Origin: Lachnospiraceae bacterium | Lineage (GTDB): Bacteria; Bacillota; Clostridia; Lachnospirales; Lachnospiraceae | Length of the DNA stretch: 49,348 nucleotides | Direction: 5' to 3' | Assembly (NCBI GenBank): GCA_030523275.1 | Contig: JAUNIX010000023.1 | Span: forward strand, 1 to 49,348 | Shown: one piece after another, positions 32,224 to 41,274 of the stretch | How positions within the stretch are numbered: the first letter of the stretch is position 1 | How the letters are laid out: the number at the start of each line of letters is the position of its first letter | The notes under the pieces: generated by a model | What the model saw: only the letters and a program-made list of their open reading frames with translations | Told to the model about the DNA's origin: nothing | Database searches by the model: none | Program-made: the position numbers and the translations under genes

Positions 32224-33714
32224 ATGAAAGTTGTAAATAAAATACGAATTATATTTTTACCGGCGATTGTATTACCTTTGACTTTGATTGTAATATCAAT
32301 CGCCATTCTTAGTTATTCTTACACGAAATCCGTCTATAGTACAGGAACGGGTATTGCGATGATCGACAGTTTTATGAATACAACACAGACGATGAATGAA
32401 CTGACGAGTGATACCTTTGAGGAGATTAAGCGAATTGCCAGAGAAGCACCAGAATCGTTTGAAAATGTCGATTATATTGACAGAGTAAATGAATCATTAA
32501 AGAAAAAAGATTCTTATCTGATTATTCGAAAAGATGATACCATTGTTTATCGAGGAACAAAAAAGAAGCATGACAAGATAGAACGCATGTTGCCGTCTTA
32601 TGGTTCGACCGCAGGTTCCGAGGATAGTGGTATTTTGGTCGGAAATCCAGAGAATTTTTTGATCAAACAGCAGGATTTTCTTTTTAGTGATTCTTCGAAA
32701 GGCAGTATTTTTATTATGACGAGTCTGGAAAATATCATGCCACATTTTCGGAAAATTGTTGTACAATTGATTTTGTCTGTTATTTTAATTCTCTTTATGA
32801 CCAGTTCTCTTTTGACTTGGTATATGTATTATGAATTTGTGCGTCCGATTAATTTGTTAAAGGATGGAACAGATCGTATACGTGAAGGTGATCTGGATAC
32901 CGATGTAGAGGTTATGAATAAAGATGAGATTGGAGATCTGTGTGTATCCTTCAATGAGATGAGAGCAGAACTTAAAAAATCGATCAATGATCGTCTGAGG
33001 TATGAAGAGGAGACAAGAGATTTGATCAGCAACATATCACATGATCTCAAAACTCCTTTGACTGCGATTAAGGGATATTCGGAGGCAATCATGGATGGAG
33101 TGGCCGATACTCCAGAAAAGATGGATCGTTATATCCGTACGATTTATAATAAAGCCAACGACATGGATGCTTTGATCAATGAATTATCGACTGCATCGAA
33201 AATAGATTGTAATACGGTACCATATAATTTTGTGAAGATCGATATTGAATCTTATTTTGATGATTGCATGGATGAAATTAATTCTGATCTGGAACAAAAA
33301 GATATGGATTTTGCATATTTTAACTATTGTGAAAATCGATGCTTTGTCATGGCAGATCCAGAACAATTGAAACGTGTTATTATGAATATCATCAGTAATG
33401 CATGTAAATACAGCAGCAGTGGAAAAGGTCATGTAAATATTCGATTAAAAGAAATGGAAAATTATATACAGGTTGAGATTGAAGATGATGGCATTGGTAT
33501 CAGTGCAAAAGATTTGCCAAATATCTTTAATCGGCTGTATCGTGCAGATGCTTCCAGAAGTAGTTCTGGCGGCAGCGGTCTGGGTCTTTCTATTTCCAAA
33601 AAGATTATTGAAGATCATGGCGGTCATATTTGGGCCAGTAGCAAATTAAATACTGGAACAACCATTTATTTTACATTAAACAAAGTGAATGAGGAGGATG
33701 AAGAATATGAGTAG
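32224..33714 (+). CDS. HAMP-domain sensor histidine kinase
   Basis: A 496-residue membrane kinase with transmembrane helices about 8-32 and 176-202 and an extracytoplasmic domain between them. HAMP (about 203-255) is followed by HisKA NISHDLKTPLTAIKGY (His273) and HATPase (NIISNACKYSS, DDGIGIS, SGGSGLGLSIS). GGAGGGAAGAG precedes the ATG. It overlaps the regulator gene by 8 bases; gene order kinase-regulator is less common than the reverse. Signal unknown. Confidence 0.93.
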   Translation: MKVVNKIRIIFLPAIVLPLTLIVISIAILSYSYTKSVYSTGTGIAMIDSFMNTTQTMNELTSDTFEEIKRIAREAPESFENVDYIDRVNESLKKKDSYLIIRKDDTIVYRGTKKKHDKIERMLPSYGSTAGSEDSGILVGNPENFLIKQQDFLFSDSSKGSIFIMTSLENIMPHFRKIVVQLILSVILILFMTSSLLTWYMYYEFVRPINLLKDGTDRIREGDLDTDVEVMNKDEIGDLCVSFNEMRAELKKSINDRLRYEEETRDLISNISHDLKTPLTAIKGYSEAIMDGVADTPEKMDRYIRTIYNKANDMDALINELSTASKIDCNTVPYNFVKIDIESYFDDCMDEINSDLEQKDMDFAYFNYCENRCFVMADPEQLKRVIMNIISNACKYSSSGKGHVNIRLKEMENYIQVEIEDDGIGISAKDLPNIFNRLYRADASRSSSGGSGLGLSISKKIIEDHGGHIWASSKLNTGTTIYFTLNKVNEEDEEYE

Positions 33715-34396
33715 AATTTTAATTATAGAGGATGAATTGAGCATTGCAGAACTGGAAAAGGATTACCTTGAGCTTAGCTCTTTTCAGGTAGATATTGAGA
33801 CAGACGGGAGAAGTGGATTAGAAAGAGCATTGAGTGAAGAATATGATATGATCATACTTGATCTGATGCTTCCAGAGATGGATGGTTTTGAAATCTGTAA
33901 AAAGATTCGTGCAGAGAAAAATATTCCTATTTTGATGGTATCAGCAAAGAAAGATGATATTGATAAGATTCATGGATTTGGGCTTGGGGCAGATGATTAT
34001 ATTACGAAACCTTTTAGCCCAAGTGAATTGGTTGCAAGGGTAAAGGCGCATCTTGCACGTTATGATCGTCTGGTCGGCAGTAATGCTCAGGAAAATGACA
34101 TTATTGAAATCCGAGGAATTAAAATTGATAAAACAGCTCGTCGGGTTTATGTCAATGGGGAAGAAAAAGCCTTTACAACAAAAGAATTTGATTTGTTGAC
34201 TTTCCTTGCAAGCAATCCAAATCGTGTATTTAAAAAAGAAGAATTATTTAATAAGATTTGGGATATGGAATCAATTGGTGATATCGCAACTGTTACCGTT
34301 CACATTAAGAAGATTCGTGAGAAGATTGAATTTGATACGTCAAAACCGCAGTATATTGAAACCATCTGGGGTGTTGGATATCGTTTTAAAATTTAG
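33707..34396 (+). CDS. OmpR/PhoB-family response regulator
   Basis: A 229-residue partner of the preceding kinase. The receiver has IIEDE, phospho-Asp52 (LDLMLPEMDG) and TKPF; the winged helix has FTTKEFDLLTFLASN and TVHIKKIREKI with a WGVGYRFK end. The ATG at 33707 follows GAGGAGGATGAAGAAT. Its target genes are unknown; the neighbouring NlpC/P60 gene is one candidate. Confidence 0.93.
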   Translation: MSRILIIEDELSIAELEKDYLELSSFQVDIETDGRSGLERALSEEYDMIILDLMLPEMDGFEICKKIRAEKNIPILMVSAKKDDIDKIHGFGLGADDYITKPFSPSELVARVKAHLARYDRLVGSNAQENDIIEIRGIKIDKTARRVYVNGEEKAFTTKEFDLLTFLASNPNRVFKKEELFNKIWDMESIGDIATVTVHIKKIREKIEFDTSKPQYIETIWGVGYRFKI

Positions 34397-34446
34397 ATTG
34401 TGTCCGCCGAACTATTAAATAATTACATATAGATCAAAGGAATTTG

Positions 34447-34482
34447 AAAAGTCTCGGTCTTTTATAGATTCGAGGCTTTTTA
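34447..34482 (+). terminator. Terminator behind the second two-component system
   Basis: AAAAGTCTCG pairs with CGAGGCTTTT (one G-U) and runs into TTTTA. Confidence 0.75.
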
Positions 34483-34576
34483 TGATATAAGAGTTTTAGG
34501 TGGACTTATCTGTTTTGTTCTGTTATGATGGAATTCTACTTGGAGAAATTAGATAGGAGTAAAAGAGGGAAATCGA

Positions 34577-35293
34577 ATGAATAACAGAAAGAATAAGCCG
34601 GAAATTTTATATATGGATGAGGCTATCATTGTATGTGTAAAGCCTCAGGGAATGCCAGTGCAAAATGATAAAACAAGAGCACTTAGTTTGATTAATCATC
34701 TGAAAAATGAATTGGCAAGAAAGAATAAAAATGAGAAAAATCCAGAATTATTTGTGGTTCATCGTTTGGATCGTCCTGTTGGTGGAGTCATGGTATTTGC
34801 CAGAACAAAAGAAGCAGCTGCACATTTAAGTAAACAAATACAGGATGGAAGTTTTGATAAATATTATCAGGCAGTATTAACTGGATTTCTTCCAGATGAC
34901 AGTGGTGTTTTAACAGATTATTTATTGAAGGACGGAAAGAAAAATAGTTCTGTTGTGGTTGATAAGAACACAAAGAATGCGAAAAAAGCTATTTTGGAAT
35001 ATGAGGTTTTGGATATTTTAGAGACGGATCAAGGTGATTATACATATGCTTTGATTCATTTGTTGACAGGAAGGCATCATCAGATTCGAGTGCAATGCGC
35101 AAATGCAAAAGCAGGCATCTGGGGAGATACAAAATATAATCCTAAATTTCAAAATGTAAAAAAGAAATATTATCAGATTGGACTTTATTCAACTAGAATT
35201 AGTTTTATCCATCCAATCACTGAAAAAGAAATGGTATTTAAAACCGAACCAGAGGGGGAAGCATTTGAAATTTTAGATGCAGAAGAATTTTAA
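34577..35293 (+). CDS. RluA-family pseudouridine synthase
   Basis: A 238-residue enzyme without an S4 domain. The catalytic motif VHRLDRPVGGVMVFA (Asp in HRLDR) and TGRHHQIRVQ are clear. Related single-domain members modify 23S rRNA or tRNA; the site cannot be told. AGAGGGAAATCG precedes the ATG. Monocistronic between two terminator/promoter regions. Confidence 0.9.
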   Translation: MNNRKNKPEILYMDEAIIVCVKPQGMPVQNDKTRALSLINHLKNELARKNKNEKNPELFVVHRLDRPVGGVMVFARTKEAAAHLSKQIQDGSFDKYYQAVLTGFLPDDSGVLTDYLLKDGKKNSSVVVDKNTKNAKKAILEYEVLDILETDQGDYTYALIHLLTGRHHQIRVQCANAKAGIWGDTKYNPKFQNVKKKYYQIGLYSTRISFIHPITEKEMVFKTEPEGEAFEILDAEEF

Positions 35294-35429
35294 CGCAAGT
35301 TTTCTACCAAAATATTGAAAAATATAGAAAAATACTTTATAAGATATTTTTTTTCATTTATATGTGTGCTAAAATAAAAGCTAGGCACAGATTAATATAT
35401 AGAGGATATCAGATAAGTGAGGAGGGAAT

Positions 35430-36350
35430 ATGGAAGAAAAAGAGTTTCGACGTATAGCCAGCTATTTTATTATCATCTGTTTTGTTCTAGGCAGTTTATT
35501 TATAGTTGGTGAAAAAAATGTAGCAGCTTCTTATACTAGGTATGTAAAAGCAGATTCCTTGAGTATCCGTAAAGCTGCAACTACATCATCTGGTGTTGTT
35601 GGACACTATACTTATGGTACAAAAGTTACATGTTATGGTACAAGTGGAAGTTGGACAAAGGTGAAATATAAGGGAAACTACAGATATGTAAGTTCTAATT
35701 ATCTGGTAACAAAGAAACCAGATACGATTCAGGTATCTGCATCATCATCAAAAAACACCCAAAGTACTTCTAGCTATACCCGCTATGTCACAGCAAGTTC
35801 ATTGACGATTCGTAAGAAAGCATCGGTAAGTTCTGCATCAGTTGGTACATATCGAAAAGGCGATAAAGTCACATGTTATGGTACAAGCGGTAATTGGACA
35901 AAAGTAAAAGTGAGTGGTACAATTTGCTACGTGTCCACAAATTATCTATCAAGTAGCAAACCATCATCATCTTCATCAAAATCATCAGTGAGTGGGACAA
36001 CCATTGCGAATTCTGCAAAGAAATATGCAGGAAGACTTCGCTATGTTTGGGGTGGAGAGAGTTTGACAAAAGGAGCTGATTGCTCTGGATTTACGAAAGC
36101 TATTTATGCACAGTATGGATATAGTCTTCCACATAGTGCATGTGGTCAAAGAAGTAGTGGTAGATCTGTAAGCAGTTCAAACCGACAACCAGGTGATCTG
36201 GTTTGCTACACAGCAGTAAATGGAAATTACCATGTTGGTATCTATATTGGAAATAATCAGGTAGTACATGCAAGCAGTCCATCGACAGGCGTACGTATTT
36301 CAACATGGAATTATCGTAAAGTTTATTGTGTAAGAAGAATTGTTAAATAA
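35430..36350 (+). CDS. Secreted SH3-SH3-NlpC/P60 cell wall hydrolase
   Basis: A signal-type N-terminus (basic MEEKEFRR, hydrophobic about 10-27), then two bacterial SH3 repeats (about 35-95 and 116-173, each with VTCYGTSGxWTKVK). A Ser-rich linker and NlpC/P60 peptidase (about 190-305) follow, with Cys218 (ADCSGF), His268 (HVGIYIG) and His280 (VVHASS). Predicted to cut peptidoglycan stem peptides outside the cell. GTGAGGAGGGAAT precedes the ATG. A promoter with CTAAAATA lies about 60 bases upstream. Confidence 0.93.
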   Translation: MEEKEFRRIASYFIIICFVLGSLFIVGEKNVAASYTRYVKADSLSIRKAATTSSGVVGHYTYGTKVTCYGTSGSWTKVKYKGNYRYVSSNYLVTKKPDTIQVSASSSKNTQSTSSYTRYVTASSLTIRKKASVSSASVGTYRKGDKVTCYGTSGNWTKVKVSGTICYVSTNYLSSSKPSSSSSKSSVSGTTIANSAKKYAGRLRYVWGGESLTKGADCSGFTKAIYAQYGYSLPHSACGQRSSGRSVSSSNRQPGDLVCYTAVNGNYHVGIYIGNNQVVHASSPSTGVRISTWNYRKVYCVRRIVK

Positions 36351-36351
36351 A

Positions 36352-36413
36352 AAAGTTGCTGGTATTTTAAAGAGTCATTTAAGACGACTTATTTTACCAG
36401 CAACTTTTTATAT
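36352..36413. terminator. Bidirectional terminator, NlpC/P60 gene and aroF
   Basis: A long stem AAAAAGTTGCTGGTA.../...TACCAGCAACTTTTT with an AT-rich upper part lies between two convergent genes. Confidence 0.9.
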
Positions 36414-36423
36414 TCAGAAACGA

Positions 36424-37446
36424 TTATACAATATCTCTGCCAACGATTTTGGCAATGCTTCTTGCCTTTTCAATTAAATTGTGGAATTTATCAGGTTTTA
36501 AGCATTGTGCCCCGTCAGACCATGCTTGATCTGGATTTTCGTGAACTTCAATGATCAAACCATCTGCTCCAGCTGCAACGGCTGCAAGTGACTGTGATTC
36601 TACTAACTTCCAGTCGCCAGTCGCATGAGAAGGATCAATGATAATTGGTAAATGAGTTTTCTCTTTTACGATTGGAATCACACTTAAATCTAAAGTATTA
36701 CGAGTAGCTGTTTCATAGGTACGAATCCCTCTTTCACAAAGGATAACATTCATATTACCATTTGCCATAATATATTCTGCGGACATGATCCATTCGTCAA
36801 TAGTATTGCAAAGACCACGTTTTAATAAAATTGGTTTTGTAGTACGTTTTCCAACTTCTTTTAATAATTCAAAGTTCTGCATATTTCTTGCACCGATTTG
36901 GATTAAATCTACATTATCTTCGAATTCTTCGATTTTGTCGGCACTCATAAGTTCAGATACGATTGGAAGACCTGTCTGCTTTTTCGCCTCTAACATTGCC
37001 ATGATACCTTTTGTTCTCATACCTTGGAAAGCATATGGGCTGGTACGTGGTTTGTAAGCACCTCCGCGGAGCATATGACCACCCGCTTCTTTTACTTTTT
37101 CTGCAACAGAGCAGACCATTTCTTCACTCTCAACGGAGCATGGACCGCCAATGATAACAAGCGGTTCTTTGCCACCAACTTTGATTCCGTCAACATCAAT
37201 AATAGAGTCTTCTGGGTGGAAAATACGATTTGCTAATTTGTATTGGGCAACAATACGAACAGCATCTTTGACAGCTTTATTTGCGCGAATTGTTTTTACG
37301 TCTAAACGGCTGGTATCGCCTTCAATACCATATACAGTATATAAATCTCCGATGCAGGCGTGAATCCTACATCCGGCTTCGGCAATTTCTTTGTGTAATC
37401 GCTCCACATCTGGCTGTGGTGCATTCGGCTTTAATGTAATAACCAT
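36424..37446 (-). CDS. aroF: 3-deoxy-7-phosphoheptulonate synthase (type I-beta)
   Basis: It condenses PEP and erythrose-4-phosphate at the entry of the shikimate pathway. The 340-residue protein has an N-terminal ferredoxin-like regulatory domain (about 1-70) and the barrel with GGPCSVESEEM, RGGAYKPRTSPYAFQG, LLKRGL, ILCERGIRTYE and DPSHATG. AAGGAGTATTCAACT precedes the ATG. It is 35 bases downstream of aroB in the same operon. The regulatory domain implies feedback control by an aromatic product. Confidence 0.95.
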   Translation of the reverse strand: MVITLKPNAPQPDVERLHKEIAEAGCRIHACIGDLYTVYGIEGDTSRLDVKTIRANKAVKDAVRIVAQYKLANRIFHPEDSIIDVDGIKVGGKEPLVIIGGPCSVESEEMVCSVAEKVKEAGGHMLRGGAYKPRTSPYAFQGMRTKGIMAMLEAKKQTGLPIVSELMSADKIEEFEDNVDLIQIGARNMQNFELLKEVGKRTTKPILLKRGLCNTIDEWIMSAEYIMANGNMNVILCERGIRTYETATRNTLDLSVIPIVKEKTHLPIIIDPSHATGDWKLVESQSLAAVAAGADGLIIEVHENPDQAWSDGAQCLKPDKFHNLIEKARSIAKIVGRDIV

Positions 37447-37481
37447 AGTTGAATACTCCTTTTTGAAATATATATTGGTTT

Positions 37482-38495
37482 TTAAATTTTATTGTTTTTT
37501 AAAATTTCCAGTATTTCTTCTTGTGGAAGATCTTTAATATAGGATTTGCCAGGTTCATCTACCCAGACGGTACTGATGGAACCTTCGGCTGCTTTTTTAT
37601 CCATTGTAGTGATTTCATATACCTTTTCAATATCATAGTTAGCAGTAACAGGAAGTCCCAGACGGATACAAATATTCTTAAGTCGTTCTTTTACTTCATC
37701 AGAAGTAATAAAATAGAACATTCCCATTGTCACAGCTTCTCCATGTAAATATGTTTTTAGATCATAATAGGTTTCGATTCCGTGACCAATGGTATGACCA
37801 AAATTCAATAATTTGCGCAGATTTGCTTCTTTTTCGTCTTGCTGTACGACATCTCTCTTCATGCAAAGTGAACGATAAATGATTTCTTCTAAATGATCTT
37901 CATAGTTGTCTTCTTCAAATAGTTCAAATAATTTTGCATCTCTGATCAATCCGGCTTTGATCGCTTCTGCCAGTCCATTTATTTTCTGTCTTTCTGGTAA
38001 GGTAGAAAGGGTATCAAAGTCGATCAAAACTAATTTAGGATGATAAAAAGCTCCAACAATATTTTTTACTTTCCCAAGGTTGATTGCGGTTTTTCCACCG
38101 ATACTACTGTCTATTTGCGAAAGCGTTGTAGTTGGGATTGACATAAAATCGATACCTCGCATATAACTTGCTGCGACAAAACCCCCGAGATCGCCGATGA
38201 CGCCTCCACCAAGGGCAATCAGTAAATCTTTTCGACTCATATGGAAATCTAGACAGGCTGATAATACTTCTTCAAAAGTGCTCATGCTTTTGCTGTCTTC
38301 CCCGCCCGGAACACGATGTACATAAGCATTTGGACATTGTTCTTTGACTGCATCCACCCAAACAGAAGGAATATTTTGATCTGTCAGGATAAACACTTTA
38401 CGGTCTAAATTAATATAAGAAGAAATTTGTTTGATACATCCACGTTCTAAAATAATATCATATCCTGCAGTTTTGGTTTGCATGGTTAGTTTCAT
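37482..38495 (-). CDS. aroB: 3-dehydroquinate synthase
   Basis: The second shikimate-pathway step, NAD- and metal-dependent. A protein of 337 residues with GGEDSKSM, ALGGGVIGDLGGFVAASYMRG, TTLSQIDSSIGGKTAIN, and metal ligands in ESE-like EAIKAGLI, NFGHTIGHGIE and HGEAV. The start at 38495 (MKLTMQTKT) is chosen because AGAAGGTGAAACA is just upstream; the frame is open to 38516. First gene of the aroB-aroF unit, divergent from gtrA. Confidence 0.95.
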   Translation of the reverse strand: MKLTMQTKTAGYDIILERGCIKQISSYINLDRKVFILTDQNIPSVWVDAVKEQCPNAYVHRVPGGEDSKSMSTFEEVLSACLDFHMSRKDLLIALGGGVIGDLGGFVAASYMRGIDFMSIPTTTLSQIDSSIGGKTAINLGKVKNIVGAFYHPKLVLIDFDTLSTLPERQKINGLAEAIKAGLIRDAKLFELFEEDNYEDHLEEIIYRSLCMKRDVVQQDEKEANLRKLLNFGHTIGHGIETYYDLKTYLHGEAVTMGMFYFITSDEVKERLKNICIRLGLPVTANYDIEKVYEITTMDKKAAEGSISTVWVDEPGKSYIKDLPQEEILEILKNNKI

Positions 38496-38569
38496 TTGTT
38501 TCACCTTCTCTTTCATTCGTTAATTTTGTTATATCATATATTCTTAATTTTCGCAAGTTAAAGTACAAC

Positions 38570-38603
38570 ACTTTAAAGTGATAAAGTGATTATATTATGC
38601 GAT
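38570..38603. promoter_or_regulatory. Possible operator between aroB and gtrA
   Basis: A CACTTTAAAGTG palindrome is followed by ATAAAGTGAT, so the half-site AAAGTG is repeated. It is placed in the 170-base divergent region and could bind a regulator of aroB. No known family match. Confidence 0.35.
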
Positions 38604-38684
38604 AAGATAAAAGTCAATAGGAAAACTTGATAAACACGTAATTATTTTGTATGATATGTTTTATCAAAGAAGGGAGTTTATGTT

Positions 38685-39107
38685 ATGTCGAAATTGTTAG
38701 ATTCAGTCAAAAAAGTGGTTGATATTACATTATTAAAATTTATCATTGTCGGGGTCATTAATACCATTGTAGGAACGGCGATCATGTTTACCGCATATAA
38801 TGTTCTGCATTTTAATTACTGGGTATCTTCCGCGTTAAATTATATTCTTGCAAGTATTTTGAGTTATTTTTTAAATAAATATATTACATTCCAAAATAAG
38901 AATAAGAGTATCAAGATCGTATTAAAATTCATCTTAAATATTACAATCTGTTATTTGCTTGCATATGGAATTGCCAAACCATTGGTTGGATGGCTGTTAG
39001 CTGATGCAGGACAGGCAGTACAGGATAATGGTGCGATGCTTGCCGGAATGTGCTTTTTTGTTGGATTTAATTATTTGGGACAAAGATTTTTTGCATTTAA
39101 AGAATAA
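38685..39107 (+). CDS. GtrA-like membrane protein
   Basis: A 140-residue protein with four transmembrane helices (about 17-36, 42-63, 80-100, 112-132). The GtrA pattern IIVGVINTIVGTAIMF, ASILSYFLNKYITF and YLGQRFFAFK is present. The family takes part in polysaccharide or teichoic-acid glycosylation, probably moving lipid-linked sugars. GAAGGGAG precedes the ATG. No glycosyltransferase partner is adjacent. Confidence 0.88.
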   Translation: MSKLLDSVKKVVDITLLKFIIVGVINTIVGTAIMFTAYNVLHFNYWVSSALNYILASILSYFLNKYITFQNKNKSIKIVLKFILNITICYLLAYGIAKPLVGWLLADAGQAVQDNGAMLAGMCFFVGFNYLGQRFFAFKE

Positions 39108-39112
39108 TGCCT

Positions 39113-39151
39113 GTAGTCTGGGTGACAGGTCGGTTGGTCTGTCGCTAGACT
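39113..39151 (+). other. Hairpin behind gtrA
   Basis: TAGTCT...TGACAG pairs with CTGTC...TAGACTA around GTCGGTTGGT. No T-run follows, so it is a weak terminator or stability hairpin. Confidence 0.5.
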
Positions 39152-39163
39152 ATAATTATTATA

Positions 39164-39192
39164 TTGACAAATATTGGCCCTTATTTTAAAAT
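39164..39192 (+). promoter_or_regulatory. Promoter of the proS T-box leader
   Basis: TTGACA (39164-39169), 17-base spacer, TAAAAT (39187-39192). Confidence 0.75.
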
Positions 39193-39198
39193 AAAATT

Positions 39199-39426
39199 TG
39201 ACTATGAAGAGGGATAGTATATAGAATCTTTTGTTTCCAGAGAGGAAGTCAGATGGTGTGAAACTTCCAACAAAAATCTGTAGAACCTGCCTTGGAGTCT
39301 CCGTTAGAAATAGCGGCGCAGATCAGCGTTACGGATCATGAGAGAGAATTCTTATGAATTAATTAGAGTGGTACCGCGGAATATATTTCGTCTCTATAGG
39401 AGATAAAATATGTTTCGCGTTTTTGT
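39199..39426 (+). promoter_or_regulatory. T-box leader, proline specifier
   Basis: The conserved T-box AGAGTGGTACCGCGG (39365-39379) is followed by a terminator (CGCGGAATATATTT...AAATATGTTTCGCG, then T residues). Stem I contains an AGTA bulge and GGTGTGAAAC, and the specifier loop reads GAA-CCT-GCC, with CCT (39286-39288) the expected Pro codon. Uncharged tRNA-Pro should favour antitermination and proS expression. Confidence 0.93.
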
Positions 39427-39448
39427 TTCAAATGAAATTTTTTTGGAA

Positions 39449-39484
39449 CAAAAATGTTCTGTAAGGATGCGACCAGATGCATAA
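39449..39484 (+). repeat. Post-terminator motif, copy 3 (before proS)
   Basis: CAAAAATGTTCTGTAAGGATGCG then ACCAGATGCATAA, here split at the family junction. It begins after the T-box terminator and a TTTTGTT/AACAAAA inverted repeat and ends 42 bases before the proS start. Confidence 0.6.
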
Positions 39485-39526
39485 GAAAATTTGACGATAT
39501 AAAATGAAAAAAATGGAGGATAAAAG

Positions 39527-41266
39527 ATGAAACTAAATCATTTAGTAAGCCAGAGATTTAAAGAAAGACCAGCCGATTGTGTGGTTGACAGTCATGCATT
39601 GATGATTCGCGGTGGGTATATGAAGTATGTAGGAAATGGTATTTTTTCTGAATTTCCAATTTTAAAAAGAATCACATCTAAGATTGAAAATATTATCCGT
39701 GAAGAAATGAACAAGATTGATGGACAGGAAGTTTTATTTCCAGTGACAATGCCAGCTGATCTGTGGGATCAGTCTGGTCGTTATGAAAGCGTAGGAAGTG
39801 AATTATTAAGATTTACAGACCGTAATAATTCAAAAATGGTGCTTGGTATGACACACGAAGAAGCTGCAGTACATCTTGTACGTGAATACGCACAGTCTTA
39901 TCAGCAGTATCCATTCATGATCTATCAGATCCAGAGAAAATTCCGTGATGAGGCCCGTCCACGTGCCGGTATGATCCGTGTGCGTGAGTTTACAATGAAA
40001 GATGCGTATTCTTTCCATACGTCTCAGGAAGATTTAGAAAAATATTATGATAAATGTTATCAGGCATATAACCGTATTTTCCAGAGAGCCGGTGTACCGG
40101 AAGTGGTAACCGTTGCATCTGATTCTGGTATGATGGGTGGTAATGTATCCCACGAATACATGTTATTAACAGCAGCAGGAGAAGATTCTATTGTTATCTG
40201 TGAAGATTGTGACTACAGAGCCAATATGGAAGCAGCGCCAACAACTGTTGATAATATAGCTGGTGATGTGGAAGAATTAAAATGCATGGAAACACCAGAC
40301 TGCAAAACAATTGAAGATGTGTGTGCATTTTTAAATGCGCCGGTAGAAAACTCTTGTAAAGCAGTTGTATATCAAAGAAATATGGATGATACCTTTGTAG
40401 TTGCATTTGTACGCGGTGATTATGAAGTAAATGAGACAAAACTTCGCAATCTGGTTGGAGAAGAAATCCATGCAGCGGAAATCACAGAAGATTCTCCATT
40501 GGTTGCCGGATATATTGGACCATATGGTATTTCTGATAAAGTAACTTATTATATTGACAATTCTTTAAAAGGAATCAATAGCCTGGTAGCAGGTGCTAAT
40601 AAAGAAGGATATCATTATACAGGTTTAAATTTAGAGAGAGATTTAGACTCTGTGGAATATGCAGATATTTCCAAAATCCAGGAGGGTGGTATCTGCCCTT
40701 GCTGTGGTAAAAAGACGATTACGATCAAACGCGGTATTGAAGTAGGTAATATATTCCAGTTGGGTACAAAATATACAGAAAGTATGGGAATGCTTTACAC
40801 AGACAAAGATGGAAAGACACATCATCCAATCATGGGATGTTATGGTATTGGTATTGGACGTTTAGCAGCATCTGTCTGTGAGGAAAGACATGATGACTAT
40901 GGCCCAATCTGGCCAATCTCTATCGCTCCTTGGGAAGTAGAGCTTTGCTGTTTACGTCCAGACAATGAGGAAGTAAAAGCAGTTGCCGACGATTTATATG
41001 ATCGCTTACAAAAAGCCGGAGTGGAAGTGATTTATGATGACAGAAAAGTCCGTCCGGGAGAAATGTTTGCAGATGCCGATTTACTTGGTGTGCCAATTCG
41101 TGTTGTTGTGAGTCCACGTAATTTAAAGAACGGATGCATTGAAATTTCTACAAGAGATAAATCTGTCAAAGAAATGATTGCGTTAGATGATGCATTTGAT
41201 TATGTGACAGGATTAAAAGAAAAATTATTTGCAGAAATCAACGAAAAAGTAGAAGATTATAAATAG
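39527..41266 (+). CDS. proS: Prolyl-tRNA synthetase (bacterial, editing type)
   Basis: A 579-residue class II synthetase. The N-terminal motif 1 and 2 region has FRDEARPRAGMIRVREF. An INS/YbaK-like editing domain lies between motifs 2 and 3 (about 225-385), motif 3 is GIGIGRLAAS, and a C-terminal anticodon-binding domain follows. AATGGAGGATAAAAG precedes the ATG. Controlled by the proline T-box. Followed by the CCA enzyme gene. Confidence 0.97.
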   Translation: MKLNHLVSQRFKERPADCVVDSHALMIRGGYMKYVGNGIFSEFPILKRITSKIENIIREEMNKIDGQEVLFPVTMPADLWDQSGRYESVGSELLRFTDRNNSKMVLGMTHEEAAVHLVREYAQSYQQYPFMIYQIQRKFRDEARPRAGMIRVREFTMKDAYSFHTSQEDLEKYYDKCYQAYNRIFQRAGVPEVVTVASDSGMMGGNVSHEYMLLTAAGEDSIVICEDCDYRANMEAAPTTVDNIAGDVEELKCMETPDCKTIEDVCAFLNAPVENSCKAVVYQRNMDDTFVVAFVRGDYEVNETKLRNLVGEEIHAAEITEDSPLVAGYIGPYGISDKVTYYIDNSLKGINSLVAGANKEGYHYTGLNLERDLDSVEYADISKIQEGGICPCCGKKTITIKRGIEVGNIFQLGTKYTESMGMLYTDKDGKTHHPIMGCYGIGIGRLAASVCEERHDDYGPIWPISIAPWEVELCCLRPDNEEVKAVADDLYDRLQKAGVEVIYDDRKVRPGEMFADADLLGVPIRVVVSPRNLKNGCIEISTRDKSVKEMIALDDAFDYVTGLKEKLFAEINEKVEDYK

Positions 41267-41274
41267 GTGTGAAA

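Noticed and set aside
39113..39151. Strong terminator behind gtrA
   Set aside because: The hairpin is good but not followed by a T-run, so it was listed only as a hairpin.
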